Source: Euryarchaeota archaeon UBA181 (GTDB lineage: Archaea > Thermoplasmatota > Poseidoniia > Poseidoniales > Thalassarchaeaceae). From it: DNA of 41,745 nt. This document shows, one piece after another, positions 8,100-18,200 of this stretch. Position numbers and translations under genes: made by a program. The notes under the pieces were generated by a model. That model saw only the letters and a list, made by a program, of their open reading frames with translations. It was not told the origin of the DNA and did no database searches. Where the stretch lies: assembly GCA_002496725.1 (NCBI GenBank), contig DALI01000077.1:1167-42911 (forward strand). The letters run 5' to 3'. Every line of letters begins with the position of its first letter. Position 1 is the first letter of the stretch.

Positions 8100-9302
8100 T
8101 CAGCCCCCTAGGAAGTCGGAAATCCTATTGAAAGCCTCATCAAGAATTTCAACTGGGGGTAGACAAACCATTCTGAAATGACCACTTCCATACTCTGGAG
8201 AAAATCCTGATCCATGTACCACTAGGACGTGCTTTTCATTGAGCAAGTCCAGTACGAACTTCTTATCATCTATTGATAGATCGTTTCGAGTAATTCTAAC
8301 AAATAGATAGAATGCCCCTCCAGGCGGCTCGCATTCGAGTCCATCTATCTCAGAAATTCTCATTGTGCAATAATCTAATCTCTCCTTGATTCTTTTTCGA
8401 TGCCCATCGAGCCATTCTGAGTCATCCATTAGCCCGGCTAGATATCCATACTGTGCAGGAGTGGATGCGCATAACCTACTTCTCAGAAGTCTCTCTACAC
8501 CATCCCTAACTAGGTTCAGTATGCCAGAAGGATCGTGCCATGCCATATACCCAATTCTCCAGCCAGGAGCAAAGTATACTTTTGAGACTCCATTCAGAAC
8601 AATTACAGGTGTAATTTTAGATTGGGAAGCTACTGATACCAAGTTTCCAGTAAAGTCTAAACCGTCGTATATCTCATCAGCTATTATTGTACATTTAGGC
8701 CATTTTTCCGCTATTGAAATTAGATTTACTATCTCTTTAGATGTAGCTACATTTCCTGTTGGATTGTTTGGATTGATAAGAACTAGAAGACGGACGTGTT
8801 CATCCATTTTTGATTCAATATCGTCGAGATCGATACGCCAACCATCCGTGGGATCTAACCGATATTCCACAGTGGTAGCGCCGAACATTTGTGGATATGC
8901 CATGTAAGGAGGATAATGTGGCCCTGGAGCTAGTACTTTATCTCCGGACTCTAGGAATGAGGCAAAAATTAGCTGCAGTGCCTCGGTCACGCCATGTGTG
9001 ACATAAACATCGTTCTGGTCACATTTCCATCCCTTACTGGTCTCAGACATTGCTATGGCTTGGCGCAACTCTGGTAACCCATAGGAAGGGCCGTATCCAT
9101 TATTCTGATCATCCAGTGCCTCCTTGTAAGCATCGATCATGTGCCTTGGCGTAGGCAGTCCATCAAATGCCAGTGGATCACCAACATTAAGGCGGATTAT
9201 CTCATGACCTTGTTTTTCAAGCTCGACTGCTGGAACTACTACATCCCGTATCGCATATTCGATTGCCGCTGCGCGAGCTGAGACATCCACTTGGTCGCTC
9301 AT
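8100..9302 (-). CDS. PLP-dependent class I/II aminotransferase (alanine aminotransferase-like)
   Basis: A 400-residue fold-type I aminotransferase. Visible landmarks are LNVGDPLAFDGLPTP at 38-52, the YGPSYGLPELRQAIA substrate region at 70-84, INPNNPTGN at 176-184, ADEIYDGL at 208-215, and the PLP-binding lysine Lys241 in NGVSKVYFAPGWRIGY. The spacing SKVYFAPGWR resembles alanine/valine-type transaminases (AlaA group) rather than aspartate transaminases. A likely reaction is alanine plus 2-oxoglutarate giving pyruvate plus glutamate, but this is inferred. The ATG at 9302 is chosen because it lies four bases after the alaS stop; a longer upstream frame would overlap alaS and reads as unrelated sequence. 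Its placement directly behind alaS suits alanine metabolism. Confidence 0.85.
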   Translation of the reverse strand: MSDQVDVSARAAAIEYAIRDVVVPAVELEKQGHEIIRLNVGDPLAFDGLPTPRHMIDAYKEALDDQNNGYGPSYGLPELRQAIAMSETSKGWKCDQNDVYVTHGVTEALQLIFASFLESGDKVLAPGPHYPPYMAYPQMFGATTVEYRLDPTDGWRIDLDDIESKMDEHVRLLVLINPNNPTGNVATSKEIVNLISIAEKWPKCTIIADEIYDGLDFTGNLVSVASQSKITPVIVLNGVSKVYFAPGWRIGYMAWHDPSGILNLVRDGVERLLRSRLCASTPAQYGYLAGLMDDSEWLDGHRKRIKERLDYCTMRISEIDGLECEPPGGAFYLFVRITRNDLSIDDKKFVLDLLNEKHVLVVHGSGFSPEYGSGHFRMVCLPPVEILDEAFNRISDFLGG

Positions 9303-9306
9303 ATAT

Positions 9307-12180
9307 TCACAATCCGAGGAATGAGTTTGCGGCTTTAAGGGCCTCTGGGATACCTTCTCCATAGGTCCCACCACCTTGGGCCATGGTAGGCCTTCCTCCA
9401 CCGCCTCCCTTAATGTGCCCTGAAATTGCATTCAGGATCTCAACGGCATTATGCCTCTTTGCGGCGATTGAATTCTCCGTGGAGGCAACAATGAGCTTCC
9501 CCCCTTCTATCCGAGTTCCGAGAACAGCGAGTGTGGGCATGCCAGAGTCCCTAGTTAGTTGCGAGAGCATCGTCATCATCTGCTTCATACCGCCATCTAC
9601 CTCCATTACGACATACCTAACTCCATCTACCTCTACTGCACCATTGCCGTCGCCACTAGTCCTGAGTCTAGCTATCTCGGCTTCTAACGAATCGATTCTC
9701 TTCTGTTGTGACTTCCACTCTTCGAAGAATCTTGATACTGCCTTCGGTAAATCTTCAGACTGCACGCCTAAAATCTCTGAAGCTTCACTCAGAATACGCT
9801 CTTGCCGCCTTGAGTTCTCCCTCGAAGTCTCCCCTGCCACGATTTGCAGACGCTCTACCCCGTCTTGTACCTGACTGGACTTGACTATCCTTATGTCGCC
9901 AATTCTAGATGCCTCATCATGATGCGTCCCCCCGCATGCTTGAACGTCAAATTCGCCTATGCTTATGATTCTAATTTTTCTATGCTTGGGAGGACCGCCT
10001 TGGTAGATATCAAATCCATATTTTTTATCTGCCTCGGCTCTATTGAGAATCTCCTTTTTGATACTAGGATTCGATTCTATTACATTATTGGCAACATCCT
10101 CAATAGCCCCAATTTCTTCTATACTTAGCCTGGAATGATGAGTGATGTCAAGTCTGGCATAGCGTGCCCCTTTGTTGGAACCAGCCTGCCAAATATGCGG
10201 TCCAAGAATCTTACGAGCCGCCCCTCCAACGATATGAACTGCAGTGTGGTGATCCATTAGTTGCTTTCTCCTATCGGCATTCAACGTACCCTTAACTGGG
10301 CCCAATGCTATTGAGGAGTTAGTCAGGTGGAATACCACTCCATCTTGTGACTTTGTATCAAGTACCAATACCTCATTACCGTCTTGATGGAGTGTACCTT
10401 GATCTCCTAATTGCCCCCCTCCTTCTGGATAGAACAGGGTTCTATCGGTTACTACTGCATGGGAAGGGACGGCCTCTACCTCCCCTGAGAAAGTCATTCT
10501 GGAGGCCATTTCTCTGGTAATGGGCATACAATGCAAAACCTCGGATGAAAATTCAATAGCACCTGTATCATCATAGAAGTCTAATTCGGTTTGTTTCAAT
10601 CCTTCGGTATTGAAGATAGCTCTATCATTTCTTTCCTTTGAGGCCGCCTTGGTCATAAGGGCGTTTCTTGCAGCCATATCAGCAGTGAAACCAACTCTAA
10701 CAGATAGATTAGGCCATCCTAGTTCTTTGGCTATCGATACCACCATTTCCGGATTTAGCCCTCTTTCTTCGGATAATCTGAAGAGTATCTCATCCTGAAC
10801 CTGATTGGAGTTTTTCGGCAGTTCCTTTAGGGCTGTCTTAACTGCCGCCCTTCCTTTCCTCAGCATCTCATGATATCGTGATTCTTCCAGATCTAGAATT
10901 TTCATAATACCATCCTCAGATTGGATGAAGTTTTTCATTTCTAAGTGAGTGTTAATATGATGCGAGCCTAGCTCGGAGAGACTGGCTGGGATGGACAAAG
11001 CATCTTTCATTCTACAAACTCTTCTTGCTAGCATCCTAACTAGATAACCTGCTTTGCTATTGCTCGGAACTAGTCCGTCCCCTAACATATTACAAATCGC
11101 GTGCATATGGTCGGGAATGGCATATATCGAAGATAATGGCTCGGTGACTTTCTTGAGGTCTTCTAGAGAAATGGGGACTCCACTATGTGATAGTCTATCA
11201 GAAAGTTTCCCATACAACTCTTCCACATCTGTCCCTACGTCAATATTCAATATGCCAGCCAATCTGGAAAGTTCACCTAAAAGAGTGTCAATTTCTACTT
11301 CTAATGCTAGCGATTCAAGGAAGGAGTCGAATCCGGAGATTGACTTCAGCCAATCAATAGACTCAGGGTATATCGCCTCATAGATAGTAGGAGTTCCTGA
11401 TGCCGCCCAACAAAATCTTTCCAGACCGTATCCGGTGTCAATAATCTGAAGTTCCATCTCACTGTATCTCTGACCCTTGATTGTGATGTTGCCCTCTTCG
11501 TCTTCTTCCAAGTTCATGAAGACGAGTGTGGCCAGTTCTAATCCCCCTACGATTACTTCGAGTGCTGGTCCGGCGTTACCTCCTCCGGACCAAGGGTTCT
11601 CGACATATGTAATTGAAGTTGGATCAATTCCCAGAGTTTCAACTAATAATTCATCGCAGAAACGAACGCACTGATCAATCCAGTATACCACATCTCCTTC
11701 CTTAGGCCTGTTGAATGCATGATGCGCCATCATCTCGAATGTTGAAAGATGCCTTCCTGAACGTCCCACGGCCGCTACGTCTGTCAATCTTATACATGGT
11801 TGACTTATTGCGAGGGGATTTGCAGGGGGTGGAACTGTCCCACTAGTTACATGGGGCTGAAAATCTGCAATACTGGCTATAGTGAGATGAATATCGTCCC
11901 TCCACCTCGCAATTACGGGATATGGATCGACTCTAGAATGCGCCTTGGAGTCGAAGAAATTCAGAAATACCTCTCTCATATCGTCCTTGAGTTCCTTTCC
12001 TCTAGAAGAAAAACCTCCAATTATGGGTTTTCCAATGAATGTATAAGGGTCTTCTGAGGTATCCCCACAGGTTTCTCTAGTGTGATCACGGGTCCAAAAT
12101 CTCAAACCGGTTACCTTACAGATTCTGAGTTCATGATTGGACTCAACCCAATATGGAATGTTGACCTCTCCGAACCCCAT
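9307..12180 (-). CDS. alaS: Alanyl-tRNA synthetase, archaeal type
   Basis: A 957-residue AlaRS that charges tRNA-Ala and edits mischarged Ser/Gly. The archaeal N-terminal module is present (FWTRDHTRETCGDTSEDPYTFIG at 28-50), followed by the class II catalytic core with LTDVAAVGRSGRHLSTFEMMAHHAF. The editing domain has the metal-binding pairs His645xxxHis649 (DHHTAVHIV) and Cys749xxxHis753 (CGGTH). The C-terminal C-Ala region ends with GGGGGRPTMAQGGG. An oddity is that the N-terminal metal site looks degenerate: CKVTG and CGDTSED keep Cys21 and Cys38 where archaeal homologues usually carry four cysteines. The ATG at 12180 has GGGGAG a few bases upstream. The gene is divergent from rtcB and heads a tight operon with the aminotransferase. 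Confidence 0.96.
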   Translation of the reverse strand: MGFGEVNIPYWVESNHELRICKVTGLRFWTRDHTRETCGDTSEDPYTFIGKPIIGGFSSRGKELKDDMREVFLNFFDSKAHSRVDPYPVIARWRDDIHLTIASIADFQPHVTSGTVPPPANPLAISQPCIRLTDVAAVGRSGRHLSTFEMMAHHAFNRPKEGDVVYWIDQCVRFCDELLVETLGIDPTSITYVENPWSGGGNAGPALEVIVGGLELATLVFMNLEEDEEGNITIKGQRYSEMELQIIDTGYGLERFCWAASGTPTIYEAIYPESIDWLKSISGFDSFLESLALEVEIDTLLGELSRLAGILNIDVGTDVEELYGKLSDRLSHSGVPISLEDLKKVTEPLSSIYAIPDHMHAICNMLGDGLVPSNSKAGYLVRMLARRVCRMKDALSIPASLSELGSHHINTHLEMKNFIQSEDGIMKILDLEESRYHEMLRKGRAAVKTALKELPKNSNQVQDEILFRLSEERGLNPEMVVSIAKELGWPNLSVRVGFTADMAARNALMTKAASKERNDRAIFNTEGLKQTELDFYDDTGAIEFSSEVLHCMPITREMASRMTFSGEVEAVPSHAVVTDRTLFYPEGGGQLGDQGTLHQDGNEVLVLDTKSQDGVVFHLTNSSIALGPVKGTLNADRRKQLMDHHTAVHIVGGAARKILGPHIWQAGSNKGARYARLDITHHSRLSIEEIGAIEDVANNVIESNPSIKKEILNRAEADKKYGFDIYQGGPPKHRKIRIISIGEFDVQACGGTHHDEASRIGDIRIVKSSQVQDGVERLQIVAGETSRENSRRQERILSEASEILGVQSEDLPKAVSRFFEEWKSQQKRIDSLEAEIARLRTSGDGNGAVEVDGVRYVVMEVDGGMKQMMTMLSQLTRDSGMPTLAVLGTRIEGGKLIVASTENSIAAKRHNAVEILNAISGHIKGGGGGRPTMAQGGGTYGEGIPEALKAANSFLGL

Positions 12181-12228
12181 GACATCTCCCCGCGCTTATG
12201 CATTGGAGGGTTTGACTTGAATTCGATT

Positions 12229-12243
12229 GTTAATATTGTATAC
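12229..12243. promoter_or_regulatory. AT-rich divergent promoter core between alaS and rtcB
   Basis: The stretch GTTAATATTGTATAC is the only AT-rich block in the 98-base gap. Read on the plus strand, TTAATATT lies about 45 bases before the rtcB ATG. Read on the minus strand, TATACAATATTAAC lies about 50-60 bases before the alaS ATG. Both distances fit an archaeal TATA box with a short leader, so one AT block may serve both genes. Confidence 0.4.
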
Positions 12244-12278
12244 GGCGCTTTGAAACGTCGTGGATGTGACGCACTCAC

Positions 12279-13748
12279 ATGGAGGCGTCATGGAAGAGGC
12301 ACATGAAACCCGATGGACCGGGGAGAATTAGGATCTCGAAACATGGATCGATGCTTTCAGATGCCATTCTGGTTTCAGATGAAGCGCATATGTCCAATCA
12401 TTCTGATGACAGATCCCCCTCCCAATTAGTCAACACTGCTTGCCTTCCCGGGATAGTGGGTGATGCGTGGGCAATGGCAGATTGGCATTTCGGTTATGGC
12501 TTTCCAATAGGCGGAGTGGTTGCTACTGACACAGAGTGGGGGGAGCAAGGAGGTTCGATATCCCCTGGCGGAGTTGGTTTCGACATAAATTGCGGAGTTA
12601 GATTATGCTCCACTGATCTCCATATTTCGGACATAGATCCTAAGCACCTTGCTGGGGAATTATCCAAATCTATTCCGGCTGGGGCGAGTAGGAAGGGAGG
12701 AGTGAGGCTCGCGGAGTCTGAGTTGGACTCCATACTCGCAGGTGGAGCAGGCGCGGCTATCGATCTGGGCCTGGCAGAGGAGAGAGATTTGAAATGCATA
12801 GAATCCAATGGTTTGCTGCAGAGCGAGAACAGAGATGTTGGAGAGAAGGCGATGAAGAGGGGATCTACCTCTTTGGGAACATTGGGCTCGGGAAATCACT
12901 TTTTGGAGCTCCAAGTGGTTGACAGGATAGTAGATGAGGAAGCGGCGAGAGCATTTGGATTGAGAATTGGACAAGTGACGGCAATGATTCACTCTGGGTC
13001 AAGAGGACTCGGACATCAGGTTTGCTCGGAACATGTTGCCACTATAGAGAGTCAATACTCGAAAGTTGGAGACTCATGGTATTCTGAAAAATGGGGATTT
13101 TCTGTTCCTGACAGGCAACTCGCATCCGCGCCTATTCACAGCTCCGAAGGAGAGTCTTACTTCGATGCTATGAGTGCGGCAGGGAACTTCGCATTCGCAA
13201 ACAGGTCAGCACTTACCCAGAGGCTCCGTGAGGTTTTACGGAAAGAATACTCGGTTGATGGGGATTTAGATCTCGTGTATGATGTGAGTCATAACATAGC
13301 CAAAATTGAAGATCACCACATAGGAGGTGTAGCGTGCAAGTGTTGCGTCCATAGGAAAGGTGCGACTAGGGCGTTGGGCGGTAATCATCCAGAACTAGCC
13401 TCTAATTTCTCACTTGGTCAACCAGTTCTCGTGCCGGGCGATATGGGGACTGCTTCGTGGGTACTTGCGGGACCTGTAAAAGGTGCGAATGATGCATTCT
13501 CCTCTTCTTGCCATGGAGCGGGGAGAAGGCTTTCTAGGACAGCAGCGAGAAAATCAGTAGACTCAGAGTTATTGATTTCCGAGCTTGAATCTAAAGGGAT
13601 TCATGTTAGAGCTAAGACGCCTAATGTTCTGTCCGAGGAAGCCCCCGATGCTTACAAGGATGTGGATGAAGTAATCGGTCTGACGAATCGTGCAGGTCTT
13701 GCTCGGCCGGTTGCAAGACTGAGGCCGGTTTCGGTCATCAAGGGATGA
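12279..13748 (+). CDS. rtcB: RNA-splicing ligase RtcB (3'-phosphate/5'-OH)
   Basis: A 489-residue RtcB, the GTP- and Mn2+-dependent ligase that joins tRNA exon halves after intron removal and repairs broken RNA. It matches archaeal RtcB throughout: NTACLPGIVGDAWAMADWHFGYGFPIGG, SPGGVGFDINCGVRL with metal ligand Cys105, GTLGSGNHFLELQVVD, HSGSRGLGHQV, YDVSHNIAKIEDH, VHRKGATRA and SSSCHGAGR, in which His412 is the residue that becomes guanylylated. Length is close to the Pyrococcus enzyme (481). No intein is present. ATG 12279 is used; an in-frame ATG at 12303 preceded by GGAAGAGG is an equally plausible start and would remove eight residues. Its cofactor archease is in the same window. The stop abuts the stop of the convergent gene exactly. 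Confidence 0.96.
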   Translation: MEASWKRHMKPDGPGRIRISKHGSMLSDAILVSDEAHMSNHSDDRSPSQLVNTACLPGIVGDAWAMADWHFGYGFPIGGVVATDTEWGEQGGSISPGGVGFDINCGVRLCSTDLHISDIDPKHLAGELSKSIPAGASRKGGVRLAESELDSILAGGAGAAIDLGLAEERDLKCIESNGLLQSENRDVGEKAMKRGSTSLGTLGSGNHFLELQVVDRIVDEEAARAFGLRIGQVTAMIHSGSRGLGHQVCSEHVATIESQYSKVGDSWYSEKWGFSVPDRQLASAPIHSSEGESYFDAMSAAGNFAFANRSALTQRLREVLRKEYSVDGDLDLVYDVSHNIAKIEDHHIGGVACKCCVHRKGATRALGGNHPELASNFSLGQPVLVPGDMGTASWVLAGPVKGANDAFSSSCHGAGRRLSRTAARKSVDSELLISELESKGIHVRAKTPNVLSEEAPDAYKDVDEVIGLTNRAGLARPVARLRPVSVIKG

Positions 13749-14246
13749 TTAGAGGCTACGGTACTCTATCTCTATTTGATCCCCATCCATCATCATGTAG
13801 GAATCGTAAAGATAGTTCACTTCACCATTGACCGTCAATACTACTTCGTGGGTCTCGTCGGAGTAATTCCCCATTATGACTTCCTCACTGAAGGATTCAC
13901 CCCATATTTGGAAGAAGGCCCCCAGGGGTGCATCCATGGGACTTGGGGTTTCGATATGCAGTTTACCGGTGTTATCGTGTGTATGAATTCCCCTCATTCC
14001 ACTGCACCCTGGATCCCCAATGCCAATATTTGGCCCTATGCTGACTTTCGATCCGTTAATCACAATTTCAATTTGAACATGCTCATGCGTAGCGAGGCTG
14101 TTGTGATCATCGAGGCAAATATCCGTAATCGCCCAATTATTTTCATCGTCGGCATCAAGAATTGTATCATCGGAAGACACTAACAAAAAGAGGAATACGA
14201 GGGTGAAAATAGCTATTGCCGAAAGTACCGCATCCTCGGATTTCAT
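13749..14246 (-). CDS. Membrane-anchored histidine-rich small protein, candidate metal binder
   Basis: A 165-residue protein with one N-terminal hydrophobic segment (about residues 7-23, AVLSAIAIFTLVFLFLLV), then an acidic extracytoplasmic domain. The domain has HEHVQIEIVINGSKVSI, then GDPGCSGMRGIHTHDNTGK, then LHIETPSPMDAPLGAFFQIWG. This arrangement (HxH, a glycine-rich loop with Cys, IHTHDxxGxLHIE, LGxFFxxWG) resembles a small uncharacterised domain I recall from secreted actinobacterial and archaeal proteins. The clustered His residues suggest metal binding, possibly copper, but that is inference. ATG 14246 is chosen because it puts the hydrophobic segment near the N-terminus; ATG 14279 would add eleven residues. 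It is divergent from the AlkA-like gene, with at most 50 bases between their starts. Confidence 0.7.
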   Translation of the reverse strand: MKSEDAVLSAIAIFTLVFLFLLVSSDDTILDADDENNWAITDICLDDHNSLATHEHVQIEIVINGSKVSIGPNIGIGDPGCSGMRGIHTHDNTGKLHIETPSPMDAPLGAFFQIWGESFSEEVIMGNYSDETHEVVLTVNGEVNYLYDSYMMMDGDQIEIEYRSL

Positions 14247-14296
14247 AGAGGTGCGAGAAGGCCAGTAGTCTTGAACCATGAGGCAGTGGCAACTGC

Positions 14297-14923
14297 ATGA
14301 CTCAGTCGGTGAATAGTCCAGATTACTGGGAAGTGGCCAAAAGAGAGCTATCAAGTAATGATGAAATACTTTCAAAAATAATTGTCGAATTCGAAGATTT
14401 GGAATTGATATCGAGAGGAGATTTATTTTTCACACTGATACGATCGGTAATAGGCCAACAGATTTCTGTAAAAGCTGCATCTACAGTATGGGCAAGATTT
14501 AGTAAAAGGGTTGGAAATATTACACCAGAGAATATCCTATCAGTTGATACTGGGGAATTGAGGGGATGCGGTTTATCCCAGAGAAAAACTGAATATGTAA
14601 TAGGAATCTCTGAGTCTTGGGGCGAATACAAAGATTATGATTGGGATAAGATGAATGACGACGAAATTATTGAAAAATTAATCAAATTGAGAGGTGTGGG
14701 GAAATGGACCGCAGAGATGATTCTGATATTCACATTACTCCGCCCTGATGTTTTTCCAATCGGAGACATAGGGATGATTAGGGGAATCGAGAAATCATAC
14801 AATTTCGGAGAAAGAATGACTAATGAACAATTATATTCTATTTCTGAGAAATGGAAGCCATGGCGAACGGTAGCTTGTTGTTACATGTGGAGGACAGTAG
14901 ATCCAGAACCTGTCGAATATTGA
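14297..14923 (+). CDS. AlkA-like DNA-3-methyladenine glycosylase (HhH-GPD family)
   Basis: A 208-residue base-excision glycosylase of the helix-hairpin-helix GPD superfamily, likely removing alkylated purines. Visible landmarks are FFTLIRSVIGQQISVKAAST at about 45-63, the hairpin LIKLRGVGKWTAEMILIF at about 128-145, and the following RPDVFPIGDIGM with catalytic Asp157. There is no iron-sulfur cluster cysteine motif at the C-terminus, which argues against endonuclease III or MutY. It is shorter than E. coli AlkA (282) because it lacks the N-terminal TBP-like domain, as is usual in short archaeal and Gram-positive versions. The protein ends WRTVDPEPVEY, and its TGA abuts the stop of the convergent small gene. 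Confidence 0.88.
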   Translation: MTQSVNSPDYWEVAKRELSSNDEILSKIIVEFEDLELISRGDLFFTLIRSVIGQQISVKAASTVWARFSKRVGNITPENILSVDTGELRGCGLSQRKTEYVIGISESWGEYKDYDWDKMNDDEIIEKLIKLRGVGKWTAEMILIFTLLRPDVFPIGDIGMIRGIEKSYNFGERMTNEQLYSISEKWKPWRTVACCYMWRTVDPEPVEY

Positions 14924-15085
14924 TCACATGCAGTATCCGCGCTTTGGCTGATCGGGGATAGACGGGGCTGAGCCTGACTGAACCCCATCTGCCTCCTCCA
15001 TAATTATTGTAAGAAGGGTCTTGACCAACTGCCTCAAATCATCTACCTCTTCTCTAAGCTCTTCTAAAGACAAACTGTCGTCCAT
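14924..15085 (-). CDS. Small acidic coiled-coil protein (53 aa)
   Basis: A short protein with a heptad-like helix, LSLEELREEVDDLRQLVKTLL, followed by a polar tail ending in KRGYCM. I do not recognise it. ATG 15085 is chosen because GTGAT, complementary to the archaeal anti-Shine-Dalgarno, stands seven bases upstream. In-frame alternatives are ATG 15103, ATG 15121 and GTG 15151. A TATA-like TTTATAGG (minus strand, 15141-15148) would start transcription near 15118, which disfavours the GTG. The helix could mediate dimerisation. The stop abuts the AlkA-like gene's stop with no spacer. Confidence 0.55.
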   Translation of the reverse strand: MDDSLSLEELREEVDDLRQLVKTLLTIIMEEADGVQSGSAPSIPDQPKRGYCM

Positions 15086-15193
15086 TTGTATCACGCATCC
15101 CATCTGAGGGAACTCCCTCATGGGCAAAATCGTGATTTGGCCTATAAACACAAGAGGTCATAAAGGCCAGTTGACAAGGTTTTCCGTACACGG

Positions 15194-15200
15194 AAAAAAA
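15194..15200 (-). terminator. T7 tract after the 2292-aa gene
   Basis: On the transcribed (minus) strand, seven consecutive T residues begin five bases after the TAG of the large surface protein. They are followed by an inverted repeat (TTTTCCGT, 2-base spacer, ACGGAAAA on the plus strand, 15180-15197). T-rich tracts are sufficient for intrinsic termination in archaea. Confidence 0.5.
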
Positions 15201-15205
15201 TGTCA

Positions 15206-18200
15206 CTAGTCCTCGTCGCCCTCATAGTAATCATATTCGTCATCATCATAGTACATGTCTTCTTCACTGCCTCTTCGACTCATGAAGAATCCAATAGCGG
15301 CCACTGCGACCACGGCAATTCCCCCTATCATGAATACTGCATTATCTGACGAGCCTTCATCGGAAGGAGGTGGCGGTACCACACTTATTCCACCTATGGA
15401 TATCTCAGCTGCATTGAAATCAGACTCACCAAGGGTGCCATCACCATCTAGATCTGTGACTAGATACAAGTTAGGTTGACCAGGAGCAGTTGCCTCCCAT
15501 CTAAAGGTGACCCTGATTCCAGTAGACTCGGCGGCTAATGGAATTTCCATATCGGGAGTCAGTGCAGTGGTGAGGGAGGGCTGCCATCTTTCTGATGACT
15601 GCCCGTCTGAACCTACTTCGTAAATGAGCTCATAGAGCCCAACAACCAATGTCCCATCTCTCTTGCCTGTGTTCTCCCAGAAAGTCTCGATTGTGACAAT
15701 CTCATTCATCAGAGGCGCCGTTGGATTAGACACTGCCCTAACATAATCTCCGAGGAACTCCATTATCCTGAGTGCGGGGGCCCTGGGTGCGGACTCTCCG
15801 CCCAGACCCGAAACCTGATTTCCAGACTTATCTGTGGATGTAACCCAGAAATCGATTGAGTCGCCTGATTCAATGACCATTCCATTCCCCGGAGTTAGAT
15901 CTAGACGTGCTTGGTAAACATCGGACCACTGAGAGGAAGAAGATCTGTCTCCCTCCATAATCAAAACTAGCTCGCCACTACCTTCTGTGCCCATTATTGG
16001 GGAGTTTCCTCGAATGTAGACCCAAGACACCTGTAAGGGCCCGTCTTTCATTCCTATCTCATCGATCATTGTAACTGTGACCATTACATCATCAACTCTA
16101 TCTGACTCGATTATTGTGAGCGATGAGTCAGGATAATTTAATTGATCGAAGAGTGCAGTCGGGGGTCTGCTATCGACTACTACAGAGTAATCCAAGTTGT
16201 CTAGTGTCCCACCTAAACCAGGCACATTCAGAACTCCTACTGAGACGTCCATGTATGGGTTCGATGGAACCCTATCAGGAAGATCGACGATGATTGAGAA
16301 GCTTGAATTATCAGCTAGCTCCGAATCAGATTTTAGGATCTGTGACCCATATACTACTGTCGCCTCTACCCTGAGGTCAGCAGGAATATTTTCTATTGGC
16401 ATTCCTGAACCTGCGTATACCAAAGAGCCAGAAATCATGAATTCATCGCCCTGTCTCAAATACAGTTGATTATCGTCATGTATTGTGACAGGGGACGTTA
16501 AATCGACGATATTGTCAGGCAAGGCTACAAATTTATTGTCTAACTGCCACGAAAGCTCACCGATATTGTTCTGGTATGCCACGGTATTTAGATCATCCAT
16601 GATTGAGACACTGGGCTTACAGGATACCTGTCCTTCTTCCCACGCATAATCCCATGAGATTTCGAAATCAAGGCTTACCTTGGTCACAGTGGCCGTCACG
16701 GGTTGTGTCTGAACGGACAATGGGGAGACCATACTATCGGGTGATGACCAGAGAGTCCCCCTAGATGGGTCGTAGAACATCTTACCGACGTTACTTGGGC
16801 CATCTCCACACAGCATAACAGAAACATTATCCAAAGTTCCTATGCCATTCGGCTCATCTATTTGCATAGAGAATGTATGCCTATGTCCTGCCATCAAGAA
16901 CCCTAGCTCTGAATCCAAAGTATAGCCAGATGAAGGAATACTGGTTGGTTCGTCTGTGGCTACAATGACCGAGGCCCATGAATTGGATGCGCCTGCGGCA
17001 CCTCCAGTTCCGCCCTCTTGGTACGATAGTCCTGCCCAGTCGGTCCCCTCCAGATACATGTGAACTGGACTGTTGAAATCCTGTCCTGAAACATCGATTC
17101 CAACGAAGTTTACTTGTTGCTGTCCGGTCATTCCGGGGGAAAGCGGCTGAGTCTGGCTAAGATACTCGTCCTCATCGGCAATACCGTCTGAGTTATAGTC
17201 GTCCATAGAGCCTCTCCAATACTTCAGAGTGATTGACTCGCCCCTAGCTTCTGACTCATCAATAGTGACGTAAAGGGACAGCGATAGATCGGGATCCCAT
17301 ACCTTACCATGCGCATCCTGCAGTCCTGTGGGGGTATTCACCTGCAAAGGACCAGCATTAGGTGCTGACGAATCAACAACCAGTGTGACCACAGGTGGCA
17401 TGCCTGTGGTATCTTCAGCACCAACTGTTGAGCCGGATGGGCCAACTGTTAGCATCAGGGGAGATAACGTTACATCGCCTCCAAAAGATAGCCAATCTAT
17501 TACTGTCTCGAAGGAACCGTTTTCTCCCATTGTCATTGGGTAAAGTGAACCAGACATATTCAGTCCGACCAAGAAGTCAGTGGACTGGGGCCTAGAATCA
17601 GAGGCATCTTGGAACCTAACCTTTCCAGTTACATTAACATCAGTGTTAGACTTGACGGGGAATGGGTAGAAGGACGAGAATTGATTTGAAAGTAGTCTTC
17701 CAAACTGATCACGTACTTCGAATGACTCAATCTGTAGATCGTTCTCTACAGCCTTTGAGCTGCCTTGTCCACTCATAGAGACGGATGGCCACACGAATTC
17801 ACCATACTCATTTAGCGCATTAGACACCCAACGGATAGATTCTACATCATCCCAATTCCAATTTATACCAAACATCCAGTTGACTACAACGTCATCATTT
17901 CCGTCCGGATGTGTGATAATTTCAACATAGGTCTGGGAGATATCCAAGGGGGCGACGCTACTTCCGGATACCTGCGTGAAGGATACCGGGTCAGCTCCCT
18001 GGCCCCATAGTCCATCATCACCATTCTGTGCCCTGAATGAGACTATTTGACCATCAGAGGCAGTTCCGATAAGCTCGATTACTTCCATCAGTGAGTTATC
18101 ATTCAAGTGGTGGTGAGCAGTTTCAATCTCATTCAAATGGCCATCTGGATAAAACGTGTTTGGAACTTGGAAATCCCTGTTAGTCATTATGTAATCGTAA

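Noticed and set aside
8103..8112. GCCCCCTAGG at the end of the aminotransferase gene, shared with the palindrome at 6939-6956
   Set aside because: It encodes the conserved-looking C-terminus FLGG and is not palindromic in its wider context; coincidence is the simpler reading.
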